Below, in pieces: positions 32,975 through 42,610 of a stretch of DNA of 64,000 bases. This stretch comes from CAUZWH01 sp965247665 (lineage in GTDB: Bacteria; Pseudomonadota; Alphaproteobacteria; SHVV01), in NCBI GenBank assembly GCA_965247665.1, contig CBDFHH010000005.1, positions 620,001-684,000 on the forward strand. Reading direction: 5' to 3'. How positions within the stretch are numbered: the first letter of the stretch is position 1; the number at the start of each line of letters is the position of its first letter. A program made the position numbers and the translations under genes. The notes under the pieces are model-generated. The model did not search any database. It was not told the DNA's origin and saw nothing but the letters and a program-made list of their open reading frames with translations.

Positions 32975-34084
32975 CTAAAGCCGCCGGAACTCGCTGCCCT
33001 CACCGATGAGGTCGCCGCCGGCGAAACCGCAGTTGCGGATCTCGACGCGGCCCGGGATCGACGCATCGACGCGGCCGATGCGCCAGGCGCGCCGGCCGTG
33101 GCCGGCCAAGGCCGGGATCAGCGCGTCGGCTTCGCCGGGATCGGCGACGATGCAGAGCCCGATCCCCAGATTGTAGACGCCGAACATCTCTGCGGCCGGC
33201 ACGTCGCCATGCTCCTTGATCAGCTCGAAGATCGCGGGGACCGGCGGCAACGAGTCGAGCACGAAACCAACCTCGGCCTCGACCCGGGTAAGGTTGAGAA
33301 ACCCTTCCCCCGTAATGTGAATGAGTGCCTTGATGGCGTCGCCCTTGTTGAGCAGGTCGAGCGCTTCGCGCACATAGATGTTCGTGGGCACGAGCAATTC
33401 TTCGCCGATCGAGCGGTCGAGGCCGGGCAAGTGATCGCCCGGCGATAATCCGTGCTGCTCGAAGAACACGTGACGCGCCAGGGTCAGTCCATTGCTGTGA
33501 ACGCCGCTGCTTTCGACGCCGACGATCGCATCGCCATCCTTAGTCGAGCGCCCGACAATAACGCGATCGGTAGACACGGTTCCGATCGCCATACCGGCCA
33601 GGTCGAAGCCGACCCCGTCGGCATGGCTCTTGATCATGTCGGCGATCTGCGCGGTCTCGCCGCCAGCGATCGATACGTTTGCCTGCCGCGCGCCGTCCGC
33701 CAAACCGCGCGCAATATCGTCCATCATTGTCGGTTCGACACGCTCGACGGCGATGTAGTCCAAGAACGAGACCGGGGTGGCGCCGACGCATATGAGGTCA
33801 TTGACGCACATCGCAACGCAATCGATGCCGACGGTGTGATAGCGACCCATCATCTGGGCGATCATCACCTTCGAGCCGACGCCATCGGCGCACAGGGCGA
33901 TGCCGAGGCCGCCACCGAGATCGACGATATTGGCGAACTTGCGAAGATCCAACAGCAGCGAATTGGCTTCCGTCGCCGACGGCCAAGTCGCGCGGATGCG
34001 ATCCGCCACCCGCGACAAGCCGACCGCCGCGGCGTCGTGGTCGACGCCGACCGATCGATAGGTCGTCGCTGCGCGGTCGCTCAC
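32975..34084 (-). CDS. purM: Phosphoribosylformylglycinamidine cyclo-ligase (PurM/AIR synthetase)
   Basis: A 369-residue PurM-superfamily protein: YRSVGVDHDAA at the start, LCADGVGSKVMIAQMMGRY and GIDCVAMCVNDLICVGATP in the ATP/Mg region, SIAGGETAQI, and EGFLNLTR later. It would form aminoimidazole ribotide in purine synthesis. GTG 34084 with GGGGGGCGAG upstream is chosen. Sequence style is nearer to the PurM group seen in archaea and some deep bacteria than to E. coli PurM, and purN is not adjacent, so a second PurM copy elsewhere is possible. Confidence 0.8.
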   Translation of the reverse strand: MSDRAATTYRSVGVDHDAAAVGLSRVADRIRATWPSATEANSLLLDLRKFANIVDLGGGLGIALCADGVGSKVMIAQMMGRYHTVGIDCVAMCVNDLICVGATPVSFLDYIAVERVEPTMMDDIARGLADGARQANVSIAGGETAQIADMIKSHADGVGFDLAGMAIGTVSTDRVIVGRSTKDGDAIVGVESSGVHSNGLTLARHVFFEQHGLSPGDHLPGLDRSIGEELLVPTNIYVREALDLLNKGDAIKALIHITGEGFLNLTRVEAEVGFVLDSLPPVPAIFELIKEHGDVPAAEMFGVYNLGIGLCIVADPGEADALIPALAGHGRRAWRIGRVDASIPGRVEIRNCGFAGGDLIGEGSEFRRL

Positions 34085-34103
34085 GACGGGCTCGCCCCCC
34101 GCC

Positions 34104-34820
34104 CTAGGATTTGCCGTAGGCGGTGACGATCGCACCGCGGGTTGACGTGTTCTCGGGCGAAGCCAGGAAAGCGACGGTTTCGGCAACCTCGCTCACCCTC
34201 ACCCAATTAGAGTGATTGGCACCGGGCATCGTCATGCGGTTGATCGGCGTGTCGATGATCGAAGGTGCAATCGCGTTGACCCAAATCCCGTCCGGCGCGA
34301 CCTCCTCGGCGAGGCTTTGGGTGATCGCGGCAACGGCTGATTTGGCGGCGGTGTACAGCACCATGTTGGCGCCCAGGCGAGGCTCAAGCGCCGGCCGAGC
34401 GCTGACATTGACGATGCGTCCACCGCCGGATCTCGTGCGCTTTGGTCGCGCGCGCATGTTCTTGAGCGCCGCCAGGCAGCACAGATAGGTGGCCAGCGCA
34501 TTGGCGCTCATCATCGCGTGAAACTCGCCGGTGCCCGTGCGTTCGATCGGCGCCATCGCGAACCCGCCGACCAAGTGGATCGAGGCCCACAGCCTTGGCA
34601 AATCCCCGTAGAAGGAATCGACCGCGCCTTGATCGGTCAGATCGACGCCCTCGACTAAGCGCAATCTCGGGTTCTTGCGGTGACGATAGCCCTTGAGTTC
34701 TTCGGGAACGAAACTCGGCACATGGCATGTCGCCTCGAGTTCGAGCAGGCGTCCGACCACCGCGGTCCCCAGAACTCCGGTGCCGCCGGTTACAACGACA
34801 TGTCGGTTGGCGAAATTCAT
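34104..34820 (-). CDS. SDR family oxidoreductase
   Basis: A 238-residue short-chain dehydrogenase with VVVTGGTGVLG (nucleotide binding), catalytic Ser in VNVSARPAL, and YTAAK with Tyr/Lys. The gene ends 20 bp before purM and begins 79 bp after the gdhA stop, all on the minus strand. The C-terminus lacks the usual VDGG ending and finishes GAIVTAYGKS. The substrate cannot be predicted. Confidence 0.87.
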   Translation of the reverse strand: MNFANRHVVVTGGTGVLGTAVVGRLLELEATCHVPSFVPEELKGYRHRKNPRLRLVEGVDLTDQGAVDSFYGDLPRLWASIHLVGGFAMAPIERTGTGEFHAMMSANALATYLCCLAALKNMRARPKRTRSGGGRIVNVSARPALEPRLGANMVLYTAAKSAVAAITQSLAEEVAPDGIWVNAIAPSIIDTPINRMTMPGANHSNWVRVSEVAETVAFLASPENTSTRGAIVTAYGKS

Positions 34821-34898
34821 GGCCTCTCGTTGGTTCCTCGCCGTCGGCATGGCCTTGTTGTTGATTCGACGATCGCGCTGGAGGGCCCGGTCAAGCGG

Positions 34899-36257
34899 TT
34901 AGACGACCCCGTAGGCGAGCATCGCATCGGCGACCTTGACGAAGCCGGCGATGTTGGCGCCGCGCACATAATCGATGTAATCCTCGCCCGGCATGCCGCC
35001 ATGTTCGACGCAGCTGTCGTGGACCCCCTTCATGATGTCGGTCAGCAGCGTCTGCAGCTCCTCTTCCTTCCAGGAAATCTTGGCGCTGTTCTGGCTCATC
35101 TCGAGGCCGGAGACGGCGACGCCGCCGGCGTTGGCCGCCTTGCCCGGCGCGTACAGGAGCTTGGCCTCCTTGAACACGTGCACGCCGTCGAGATCGGTCG
35201 GCATGTTGGCGCCCTCGGAAACCGCGCGGCAACCGTTTTTAACCAACGTCTTGGCGTCATCCGCGAGCAGCTCGTTCTGGGTCGCGCACGGTACCGCGAG
35301 GTCGCAGGGAACGCTCCAGGGACGCTCGCCCTCGTGATACGTAGCGCCCTTGAACTCGTCGGCGTATTCGGAAATGCGGCCGCGGCGCACGTTCTTGAGG
35401 TCTTTAACCCAGGCCAGCTTGTCGGCGTCGATGCCCTCGGGGTCGTGGATGAAACCGCCGGAATCGGAAAGCGTCACGGCCTTGCCGCCGAGATGATCGA
35501 TCTTCTCGATCGCGTGGGTGGCCACGTTGCCCGAACCGGAGACCACGCAAGTCTTGCCCTCGATCGAATCGCCGACATCGTTGAGCATGTTCTCGAGGAA
35601 GTAGATGGCGCCGTAGCCGGTCGCTTCGGTGCGGATCAGGCTCCCGCCGAACTCCAGACCCTTGCCGGTAAGAACGCCGTTAAAGCGGTTTGTGATACGC
35701 TTGTATTGGCCGAACATATAGCCGATCTCGCGCGCGCCAACGCCGATGTCGCCGGCCGGCACGTCGATATCGTCGCCAACATGGCGGTAGAGCTCGGTCA
35801 TGAAGGACTGACAAAACCGCATGACCTCGTGATCGGATTTGCCGCGCGGGTTGAAGTTGGCCCCGCCCTTGCCGCCGCCCATCGGCAGTCCGGTCAGGCT
35901 GTTCTTGAAGGTCTGCTCGAACGCGAGGAATTTGAGCACGCTTTCGGTCACGCTGGGGTGGAAGCGGATGCCGCCCTTGTAGGGCCCGATCGCGTTGTTG
36001 TTCTGCACCCGCCAGCCGCGCTGCACGCGGATATTGCCGTTGTCGTCTTCCCAGCATACGCGGAAGCTAACCACCCGATCCGGTTCGGCGATGCGCCGCA
36101 GGATCTGATAGCGGTGATATTCCTCCTTGTCGGCGATGAAGTCGAAAACGTCTTCGGCGACCTCCCGGACCGCCTGTTGAAACTCCGGTTGTCCCGGATT
36201 GCGCACCCTAACGCCTGCCATGAATCGTTCGAGGTTGACGTGGTCGGAAACAACCAT
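34899..36257 (-). CDS. gdhA: NADP-type glutamate dehydrogenase GdhA
   Basis: A 452-residue hexameric-type glutamate dehydrogenase, close to the usual 447-450. The substrate-binding GGIRFHPSV and catalytic-lysine region LPMGGGKGGANFNPRGKSD are intact, as is the nucleotide fold around CVVSGSGNVATHA. It aminates 2-oxoglutarate, mainly an assimilatory reaction. It is divergent from a large NAD-specific glutamate dehydrogenase, so the two opposing enzymes share a 161 bp control region. Confidence 0.96.
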   Translation of the reverse strand: MVVSDHVNLERFMAGVRVRNPGQPEFQQAVREVAEDVFDFIADKEEYHRYQILRRIAEPDRVVSFRVCWEDDNGNIRVQRGWRVQNNNAIGPYKGGIRFHPSVTESVLKFLAFEQTFKNSLTGLPMGGGKGGANFNPRGKSDHEVMRFCQSFMTELYRHVGDDIDVPAGDIGVGAREIGYMFGQYKRITNRFNGVLTGKGLEFGGSLIRTEATGYGAIYFLENMLNDVGDSIEGKTCVVSGSGNVATHAIEKIDHLGGKAVTLSDSGGFIHDPEGIDADKLAWVKDLKNVRRGRISEYADEFKGATYHEGERPWSVPCDLAVPCATQNELLADDAKTLVKNGCRAVSEGANMPTDLDGVHVFKEAKLLYAPGKAANAGGVAVSGLEMSQNSAKISWKEEELQTLLTDIMKGVHDSCVEHGGMPGEDYIDYVRGANIAGFVKVADAMLAYGVV

Positions 36258-36418
36258 GAGTCGCTCTGCCCTTGGCCGGGGTTATCATGCTGTGCGGTCG
36301 GTGTTGGCCAACCTCGGCGTTCCATCGTCTTATTACAGTCGGCGTTGGCGACCAAGCGCCAAATCGGTATACGCGCGGTGTTGCCGATAGATATTAACTT
36401 CGCATAATCCGGGAGCGA
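36258..36418. promoter_or_regulatory. Shared control region of two glutamate dehydrogenases
   Basis: This 161 bp gap separates gdhA (minus) from the NAD-GDH gene (plus). A plus-strand sigma70-like pair, TTGCCG at 36381-36386 and CATAAT at 36403-36408 (16 bp spacer), lies just before the NAD-GDH start, which would give a very short leader. Opposed regulation of the two enzymes would act here, but no operator is recognised. Confidence 0.35.
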
Positions 36419-39400
36419 ATGGCTTCAATCATGGCCGGGTCCGATCAAACCGCGAAGCAAAAACGGCTGACCGAAGTGGTCGCGCTTGCCGGACGCCGGC
36501 TGCGCGGACGCGATCTAGAGCTGTTCGAACCGTTCGTACGGCTGTTCTATCGCTGGACGGCGCCGGAGGATGTGCGCGCGTTGACACCTGAAAACCTGTT
36601 CGGGGTCGCGCATGCGATCTGGCGCCTGGGCGGCGAACGCCAGCCCGGCGAGCCCGTGATCCGGGTTTACAACCCCGACGCGCGGACCGAATCCTGGGCT
36701 TCCCCGCACACCGTGATCGAGATCGTCAGCGACGACATGCCGTTTCTTGTCGATTCGGTCGCGGCGGGTCTCGAACGGCACGGCTTCCACGTTCACCTCG
36801 TGATCCATCCCATCCTGTCGGTTGTGCGGAACTTCGATCGCCGCGGGGCGACGCTGGCGATCGCCGATCGCCACGACGCTCCGGGAGCGCTCCGGGAATC
36901 CTGGATGCATGCCAAAATCGACTTGCAGACCGATCCCGCACGGATCGCGGAAATACGCGCCCACCTCGAACATATTCTGTCCGACGTTCGCGATGTGGTT
37001 GAGGATTGGCGGCCGATCCTCGAGCAGATCAAGCACACCATCGCGACGCTCGAGGTCGCGCCCGCCGATCTCGATCCGGGCGATGTCGACGAGGCCAGGG
37101 CGTTCCTGTCGTGGATGGCCAACGACCATTTCACATTCCTCGGCTACCGCCGCTTCGACTACATCGTCAAAGGCCGCAAGGAAACGTTTCGCGGGGTACC
37201 CGAATCCGGGCTGGGGATCCTCCGCAATCCCGATTTCTACGTCGTCGTTCCGCAGCGCAAGGGCTTCTCGGCGGAAGTTCAGCACTTTTTGAAACAACCG
37301 GTGCCGATGATCATCGCCAAGGCGAGCCGACGTTCGACCGTGCACCGCACGGTCTATCTCGACTATGTCGGCGTCAAGCGCTTCGGTCCGGGCGGTCGGG
37401 TTATCGGCGAGGACCGCTTTGTCGGTCTCTTCACTTCGACCGCTTACAGCGAGAGCGCGACCAAAATACCCTACCTCAGGCGCAAGGTGGCGCAGGTGAT
37501 GGAGCGCAGCCGGCTTCGCTCCGACGACCACGCCGGCAAGGCCCTGCTGCACATCCTCGAAACCTTTCCTCGCAACGAGCTGTTCCAGATCTCGATCGAC
37601 GAACTCTACGAAATCGCTATCGGCATTATGCATCTCGAGGACAGGCCGCGTACGCGTCTGTTCCTAAGGTCGGATCCTTACAAACGCTTTGCCTCCTGCC
37701 TGGTCTACGTGCCGCGGGAAAAGCACACCACGGTGCTGCGCGAGCATATCGGCGGACTGCTTGCCGAGGCGTTCAACGGCCGCAACTCGGCGTTCTACAC
37801 TCATATCGGCGACGAACCGCTGGCCCGAGTTCATTTCATCATTGGTCGCGACCCGGAAACGACCCACGAACCCGACGCCGTCGAGCTCGAAGAACGTGTC
37901 GTTCAGGCCGCACAGAGCTGGAGCGAGCGCTTGCTCGACGCGCTGTGCGCCAAACTGGGTCAACTCGAAGGGCGTACTTTCTGGGAACGCTATAGGGGTG
38001 CGTTTTCGATCGACTACCAGACGGCGTTTGCGGTCGACGACGCGATCGAGGATATCGACAGCGTCGAAGCGCTGACCGAAGCCGATGGCGTCGCGGTGCA
38101 TCTCTATCGCAGCGGCGCCGAGACCGAGAACATGGTGAGGGTCAAACTCTACCGGCGCGGCCAACCGATCCCGCTCTCGGATTGCATGCCGGTGCTCGAA
38201 CATATGGGCGTGCGGGTGATCGAGGAGCACCCTTTCCGCATCGAACCCGATGGCAACGCCGTCTCGATCCAGGATTTCCTCCTCGCCGAACCAAACGGGA
38301 ACCCGATCGATATCGACGCGATGCGATCGGATTTCGAGGAAACCTTCGCGCGGGTCTGGGCCGGCGAGGTCGAGGATGATGGCTTCAATGCGCTGGTGGT
38401 GCACGCCCGCCTTGGCCCGCGTCAGGTCACGATCTTGCGTGCCTACGGGAAATATCTACGGCAGATCGCGGTGCCGTTTAGCCAGGAGCTGATGGAGCGC
38501 TCGTTGGTCAGCCATCCGCCGATCGCGCGCAATCTCGTAGACTTGTTTATCGCCCGTTTCGATCCCGCCGCGACCGGCCGCGAGGGCCGTACGACGACCC
38601 GGTTGCTGGTCGCCATCGACACGGCGCTGGAGGCGGTCGATAGCCTCGACGAAGACCGGATCATCCGGCACTACGTCAACCTCATCGAGGCCACGGTTCG
38701 CACCAACTTCTTCCAATGCGACGAGATCGGTCGGCCCAAACCCTACCTGTCGCTCAAGTTCGACAGCCAAGCGATCGAAGGGTTGCCGCTCCCGCGACCA
38801 TTGTTCGAGATCTTCGTCTACGCGCCCCGCCTCGAGGGCATTCACTTGCGCGGGGGCCGCATCGCCCGCGGCGGCCTGCGCTGGTCGGACCGGCGCGAGG
38901 ATTTCCGCACCGAAATTCTCGGTCTGATGAAGGCGCAGATGGTTAAGAACGCGGTGATCGTTCCGGTCGGCGCGAAGGGCGGTTTTGTTTCCAAGCGACT
39001 TCCCGAGCAACGCGGGCGCGACGCCGTACTGACCGAGGGGATGGCTTGCTACGAACTGTTCGTCAGCGGCCTTCTCGACCTGACCGACAACCTCGTCGAC
39101 GATGAGGTCGTGGCGCCGCGCGACCTTGTCCGCCGCGACGCGGACGATCCCTACCTGGTCGTCGCTGCCGACAAGGGAACCGCGACCTTCTCCGATCTCG
39201 CCAACGATATCGCGCGTGCGCGCGGTTTCTGGCTCGACGATGCCTTCGCGTCCGGCGGCTCGGTGGGTTACGACCACAAGAAAATGGGCATCACGGCCAA
39301 GGGCGCCTGGGAATCGGTCAAGCGTCATTTTCGAGAGATCGGCGTCAACATCCAGACCCAAGACTTCACCGTGGTCGGTATCGGCGACATGTCCGGCGAC

Positions 39401-41272
39401 GTGTTCGGCAACGGTATGCTGTTATCCAGACACATCAAGCTGGTCGGCGCGTTTAACCACCAGCACATCTTCCTCGACCCCGATCCCGACCCGCAGGCGA
39501 GCTATCAGGAACGGCGGCGCCTGTTTCGAATGGCTCGCTCGCAGTGGGCCGACTACAACGCTGATTTGATATCCCGGGGCGGCGGCGTGTTCGATCGCAA
39601 GGCGAAATCGATCCGGCTGTCGCCCGAGGTCAAGCGACTGCTGGGCGTCGGCGCCGACAGCATGACCCCGAACCGTCTCATCAACGCTCTGCTCAAAGCG
39701 CCGGTTGACCTGCTCTGGAACGGTGGCATCGGCACCTACGTCAAGGCGGGGGACGAGAGTGATGCCGAGGTCGGCGACCGCGCCAACGACGCGGTCCGGG
39801 TCGATGGCCGCGAGCTCAGCTGCAAGGTTGTCGGCGAAGGCGGCAATCTCGGCCTGACCCAACTCGGACGGATCGAATATGCCACGCATGGCGGCCGCAT
39901 CAACAGCGACGCCATCGACAATTCGGGCGGCGTCGACTGCTCCGATCACGAGGTCAATATCAAGATCCTGCTCGCCGCCGCCGTCGCCGACAAGAAGCTC
40001 ACGGCCGCCGCCCGCAACAAGCTCCTGCTCGAGATGACCAACGAGGTCGGTGCCCTGGTGCTGCGCGACAACTACCTGCAAACCCAGGCGATTACCGTGG
40101 CCGAGGCCCGGGCGTCGGCCAACCTCGACGCCGATGCCCGTTTCATTCGCGCGCTCGAGCGGCGCGGGATTCTCGACCGCACGGTCGAGTATCTGCCCGA
40201 CGAGGAGGAGATCGTCGAGCGTCGCAGCAACGGCCGCGGTCTAACCCGACCCGAAATCGCGGTCCTCTTGTCCTACGCGAAGATGGTGCTCTACGAGGAT
40301 CTGCTAGCGAGCACGCTGCCCCACGATCCGTATCTCGTCGCCGACCTCCACCGTTACTTTCCCAAGCGATTGCGCAAGCGCCATACCCCCTACGTCGCAT
40401 CCCACCGGCTGCGGCGCGAGATCATCGCCACCTTCGATGCCAACAGCGTCGTCAATCGGGGCGGCCCGACATTCGTCAGCGAAATCGCCGACGATTTCGG
40501 CCGCGACAGCGCGACGATCGTGTGCGCCTATGCGATCGCGCGCGAGGTATTCGACGTACGCTCGCTGTGGGAAGCGATCGAAACGCTCGATAACAAAATC
40601 CCCGCCGCCTGCCAGACCAACATGAACGTTGCCTGCCAGCACTTGATCAACCGCGCCACAAGGTGGTTTCTGACCCATCTCGTCGAACCCGTCGATATCG
40701 AATCGACGGTCCGGGCATATCGCGCCGGTATGGATTATCTTGCCGGCCATCTATCGAGCCTGGTCGCGGCGATCGACCGCGACGGGATGGCGCGGCGCGC
40801 GCAGGCGCTGAAGGGCGATCGCGTGCCGGCGCGACTGGCCGATCGCATCGCCGGATTACCGGTTCTCGCCGCCGGCTGCTACATCGTGCATGCCGCGCAG
40901 TTCAACGGTTGGACGGTCGAACAGGTCGCCCGCACCTACTTCGCCCTCGGCGCGCGCCTGGAGATTGATTGGCTGTGCTCGCAGGCCGAACGCCTGCACA
41001 CGGACAGTTCGTGGGAGCAAAAAGCGCTATCAGCCATCCTTGAGGACCTATACAGTCAGCAGCAAGCACTTGCCTGCTCCGTTCTTCGAGGCACCGACGG
41101 CGATGGCCAATCGGACATGATCGACACCTGGATCGCCGCCAACCGCAAGCTGGTCGAACGCTCGACCAATCTAATCGGCGAGTTCAAGACCGCGGGCGGC
41201 ATCGACATCGCGCGGCTGGCGATCGCCAGCCGTCAGATCCGGGCCATGATCGTGGTCGCGCCTAACGCATGA
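36419..41272 (+). CDS. gdhB: NAD-specific glutamate dehydrogenase, large type
   Basis: A 1617-residue member of the roughly 180 kDa NAD-GDH family. The N-terminal half (residues 1-750) holds ACT-like regulatory domains. The catalytic core has GGLRWSDRREDFRTEILG near residue 820 and KAQMVKNAVIVPVGAKGGF with the catalytic lysine region, then the DMSGDVFGNGML nucleotide region. The enzyme deaminates glutamate to 2-oxoglutarate, usually catabolic. GGGAG lies close before ATG 36419; ATG 36431 is an alternative start. The stop overlaps the next gene by 4 bases. Confidence 0.95.
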   Translation: MASIMAGSDQTAKQKRLTEVVALAGRRLRGRDLELFEPFVRLFYRWTAPEDVRALTPENLFGVAHAIWRLGGERQPGEPVIRVYNPDARTESWASPHTVIEIVSDDMPFLVDSVAAGLERHGFHVHLVIHPILSVVRNFDRRGATLAIADRHDAPGALRESWMHAKIDLQTDPARIAEIRAHLEHILSDVRDVVEDWRPILEQIKHTIATLEVAPADLDPGDVDEARAFLSWMANDHFTFLGYRRFDYIVKGRKETFRGVPESGLGILRNPDFYVVVPQRKGFSAEVQHFLKQPVPMIIAKASRRSTVHRTVYLDYVGVKRFGPGGRVIGEDRFVGLFTSTAYSESATKIPYLRRKVAQVMERSRLRSDDHAGKALLHILETFPRNELFQISIDELYEIAIGIMHLEDRPRTRLFLRSDPYKRFASCLVYVPREKHTTVLREHIGGLLAEAFNGRNSAFYTHIGDEPLARVHFIIGRDPETTHEPDAVELEERVVQAAQSWSERLLDALCAKLGQLEGRTFWERYRGAFSIDYQTAFAVDDAIEDIDSVEALTEADGVAVHLYRSGAETENMVRVKLYRRGQPIPLSDCMPVLEHMGVRVIEEHPFRIEPDGNAVSIQDFLLAEPNGNPIDIDAMRSDFEETFARVWAGEVEDDGFNALVVHARLGPRQVTILRAYGKYLRQIAVPFSQELMERSLVSHPPIARNLVDLFIARFDPAATGREGRTTTRLLVAIDTALEAVDSLDEDRIIRHYVNLIEATVRTNFFQCDEIGRPKPYLSLKFDSQAIEGLPLPRPLFEIFVYAPRLEGIHLRGGRIARGGLRWSDRREDFRTEILGLMKAQMVKNAVIVPVGAKGGFVSKRLPEQRGRDAVLTEGMACYELFVSGLLDLTDNLVDDEVVAPRDLVRRDADDPYLVVAADKGTATFSDLANDIARARGFWLDDAFASGGSVGYDHKKMGITAKGAWESVKRHFREIGVNIQTQDFTVVGIGDMSGDVFGNGMLLSRHIKLVGAFNHQHIFLDPDPDPQASYQERRRLFRMARSQWADYNADLISRGGGVFDRKAKSIRLSPEVKRLLGVGADSMTPNRLINALLKAPVDLLWNGGIGTYVKAGDESDAEVGDRANDAVRVDGRELSCKVVGEGGNLGLTQLGRIEYATHGGRINSDAIDNSGGVDCSDHEVNIKILLAAAVADKKLTAAARNKLLLEMTNEVGALVLRDNYLQTQAITVAEARASANLDADARFIRALERRGILDRTVEYLPDEEEIVERRSNGRGLTRPEIAVLLSYAKMVLYEDLLASTLPHDPYLVADLHRYFPKRLRKRHTPYVASHRLRREIIATFDANSVVNRGGPTFVSEIADDFGRDSATIVCAYAIAREVFDVRSLWEAIETLDNKIPAACQTNMNVACQHLINRATRWFLTHLVEPVDIESTVRAYRAGMDYLAGHLSSLVAAIDRDGMARRAQALKGDRVPARLADRIAGLPVLAAGCYIVHAAQFNGWTVEQVARTYFALGARLEIDWLCSQAERLHTDSSWEQKALSAILEDLYSQQQALACSVLRGTDGDGQSDMIDTWIAANRKLVERSTNLIGEFKTAGGIDIARLAIASRQIRAMIVVAPNA

Positions 41273-42567
41273 GCGCCGGCGCCGGCGCTGCTCCCGCGAC
41301 ACCTGCCGACACGCGCGGCCTTGTCGGCTGGGCGATGTTCGACTGGGCGAACTCGTCTTTCACAACGCTTATCATCACCTTCGTTTTCGCGACCTATTTC
41401 AGCCGCGGAATCGTCGGCGATCCGGTCGCGGGGCAGGCGCTGTGGGGCTACACCGCGGGCATCAGTAGCTTCCTGGTTGCCGTGCTGAGCCCTGTTTTCG
41501 GCGCCGTCGCCGACTGCGGCGGGCCGCGCAAGCGCTGGATCTTGGGGTTCACGGTCATTTGCGTCGGCGCCACGGCGCTGCTGTGGTTCGCGACACCGGA
41601 TCCGTCGTCGATCGTCCTGGCGATGGTCCTGGTGATCATCGCCAGCGTCGGTTTCGAGTTCGGCATCGTCTTCAACAACGCCATGCTCGGCGACATCGCC
41701 CAACCCGATCGGATCGGTCGCTGGTCGGGTTGGGCTTGGGGCATCGGCTATCTCGGCGGCCTGGTCGCTCTGTTCGTGATGCTGATCGGTTTCATCCAGA
41801 CCGACGCGCCATTGTTCGGCATCGGCAAGGAGGAGGCAGCCAACGTTCGTATCGTCGGTCCTTTGGTCGCGCTGTGGTTCGCGATCTTCGTGGTCCCGTT
41901 CTTTCTCTTCACACCGGACCGACCGCAAACGAAGGAAGCCCTCGGGGCGCGCATACGCCAAGGGATAGGGAGCCTGAGGCACACCTTTGCCAATCTGCGC
42001 CAACACGGCAACCTCGTGCGGTTCATGGTCGCGCGCATGATCTATAATGACGGTGTGGTAACGGTCTTCGCCATCGGCGGCGTCTATGCCGCCGGCCGCT
42101 TCGACATGACCACGGCCGAACTGATCCAGTTCGGCATCCTACTCAACGTCACCGCCGGCCTCGGTGCCTTCGGCTTTGCCTGGCTCGACGACCGCCAGGG
42201 TTCGAAAAGGGTGATCATCTATTCCGTGATCGGCCTGATCGTGGCGTCGACCGGTGCCGTCAACGCACCGTCGGTCAACTGGTTCTGGGGCTTCGGCGCC
42301 GTGCTGGGTATCTTCGTCGGGCCGGTGCAAGCGGCCAGCCGCTCGTTGCTGACCCACCTCGCACCCGCCGAACTCCGCACCGAGTTCTTCGGATTGTACG
42401 CCTTGTCGGGCAAGGCGACGGCTTTCCTGGGACCGGTCGCGGTCGCTTGGGTCACCAGCGTATCGGGCAATCAGAGCGTCGGAGTTGCCACGTTAATCAT
42501 CTTCTTTGTGGTCGGGTTGGGCCTGTTGTGGACGGTGAAAGAGCCGCCCCGCGCGGCCGCCGCATAG
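41269..42567 (+). CDS. MFS transporter, UMF1/Atg22-like family
   Basis: A 432-residue membrane protein of the UMF1 (Atg22-like) branch of the major facilitator superfamily. It has about 12 spans, the family start GWAMFDWANSSFTTLI near residues 17-32, and the second-half LTHLAPAELRTEFFGLYAL. Its ATG overlaps the NAD-GDH stop (ATGA), so the two are translationally coupled. In eukaryotes Atg22 exports amino acids from vacuoles; coupling to a glutamate-degrading enzyme makes amino-acid transport a reasonable but unproven guess. Confidence 0.88.
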   Translation: MSAGAGAAPATPADTRGLVGWAMFDWANSSFTTLIITFVFATYFSRGIVGDPVAGQALWGYTAGISSFLVAVLSPVFGAVADCGGPRKRWILGFTVICVGATALLWFATPDPSSIVLAMVLVIIASVGFEFGIVFNNAMLGDIAQPDRIGRWSGWAWGIGYLGGLVALFVMLIGFIQTDAPLFGIGKEEAANVRIVGPLVALWFAIFVVPFFLFTPDRPQTKEALGARIRQGIGSLRHTFANLRQHGNLVRFMVARMIYNDGVVTVFAIGGVYAAGRFDMTTAELIQFGILLNVTAGLGAFGFAWLDDRQGSKRVIIYSVIGLIVASTGAVNAPSVNWFWGFGAVLGIFVGPVQAASRSLLTHLAPAELRTEFFGLYALSGKATAFLGPVAVAWVTSVSGNQSVGVATLIIFFVVGLGLLWTVKEPPRAAAA

Positions 42568-42610
42568 CCTGCAGGCTGAATCCCGACCGTTCGGCTTGCG
42601 AAGGCGGAAC

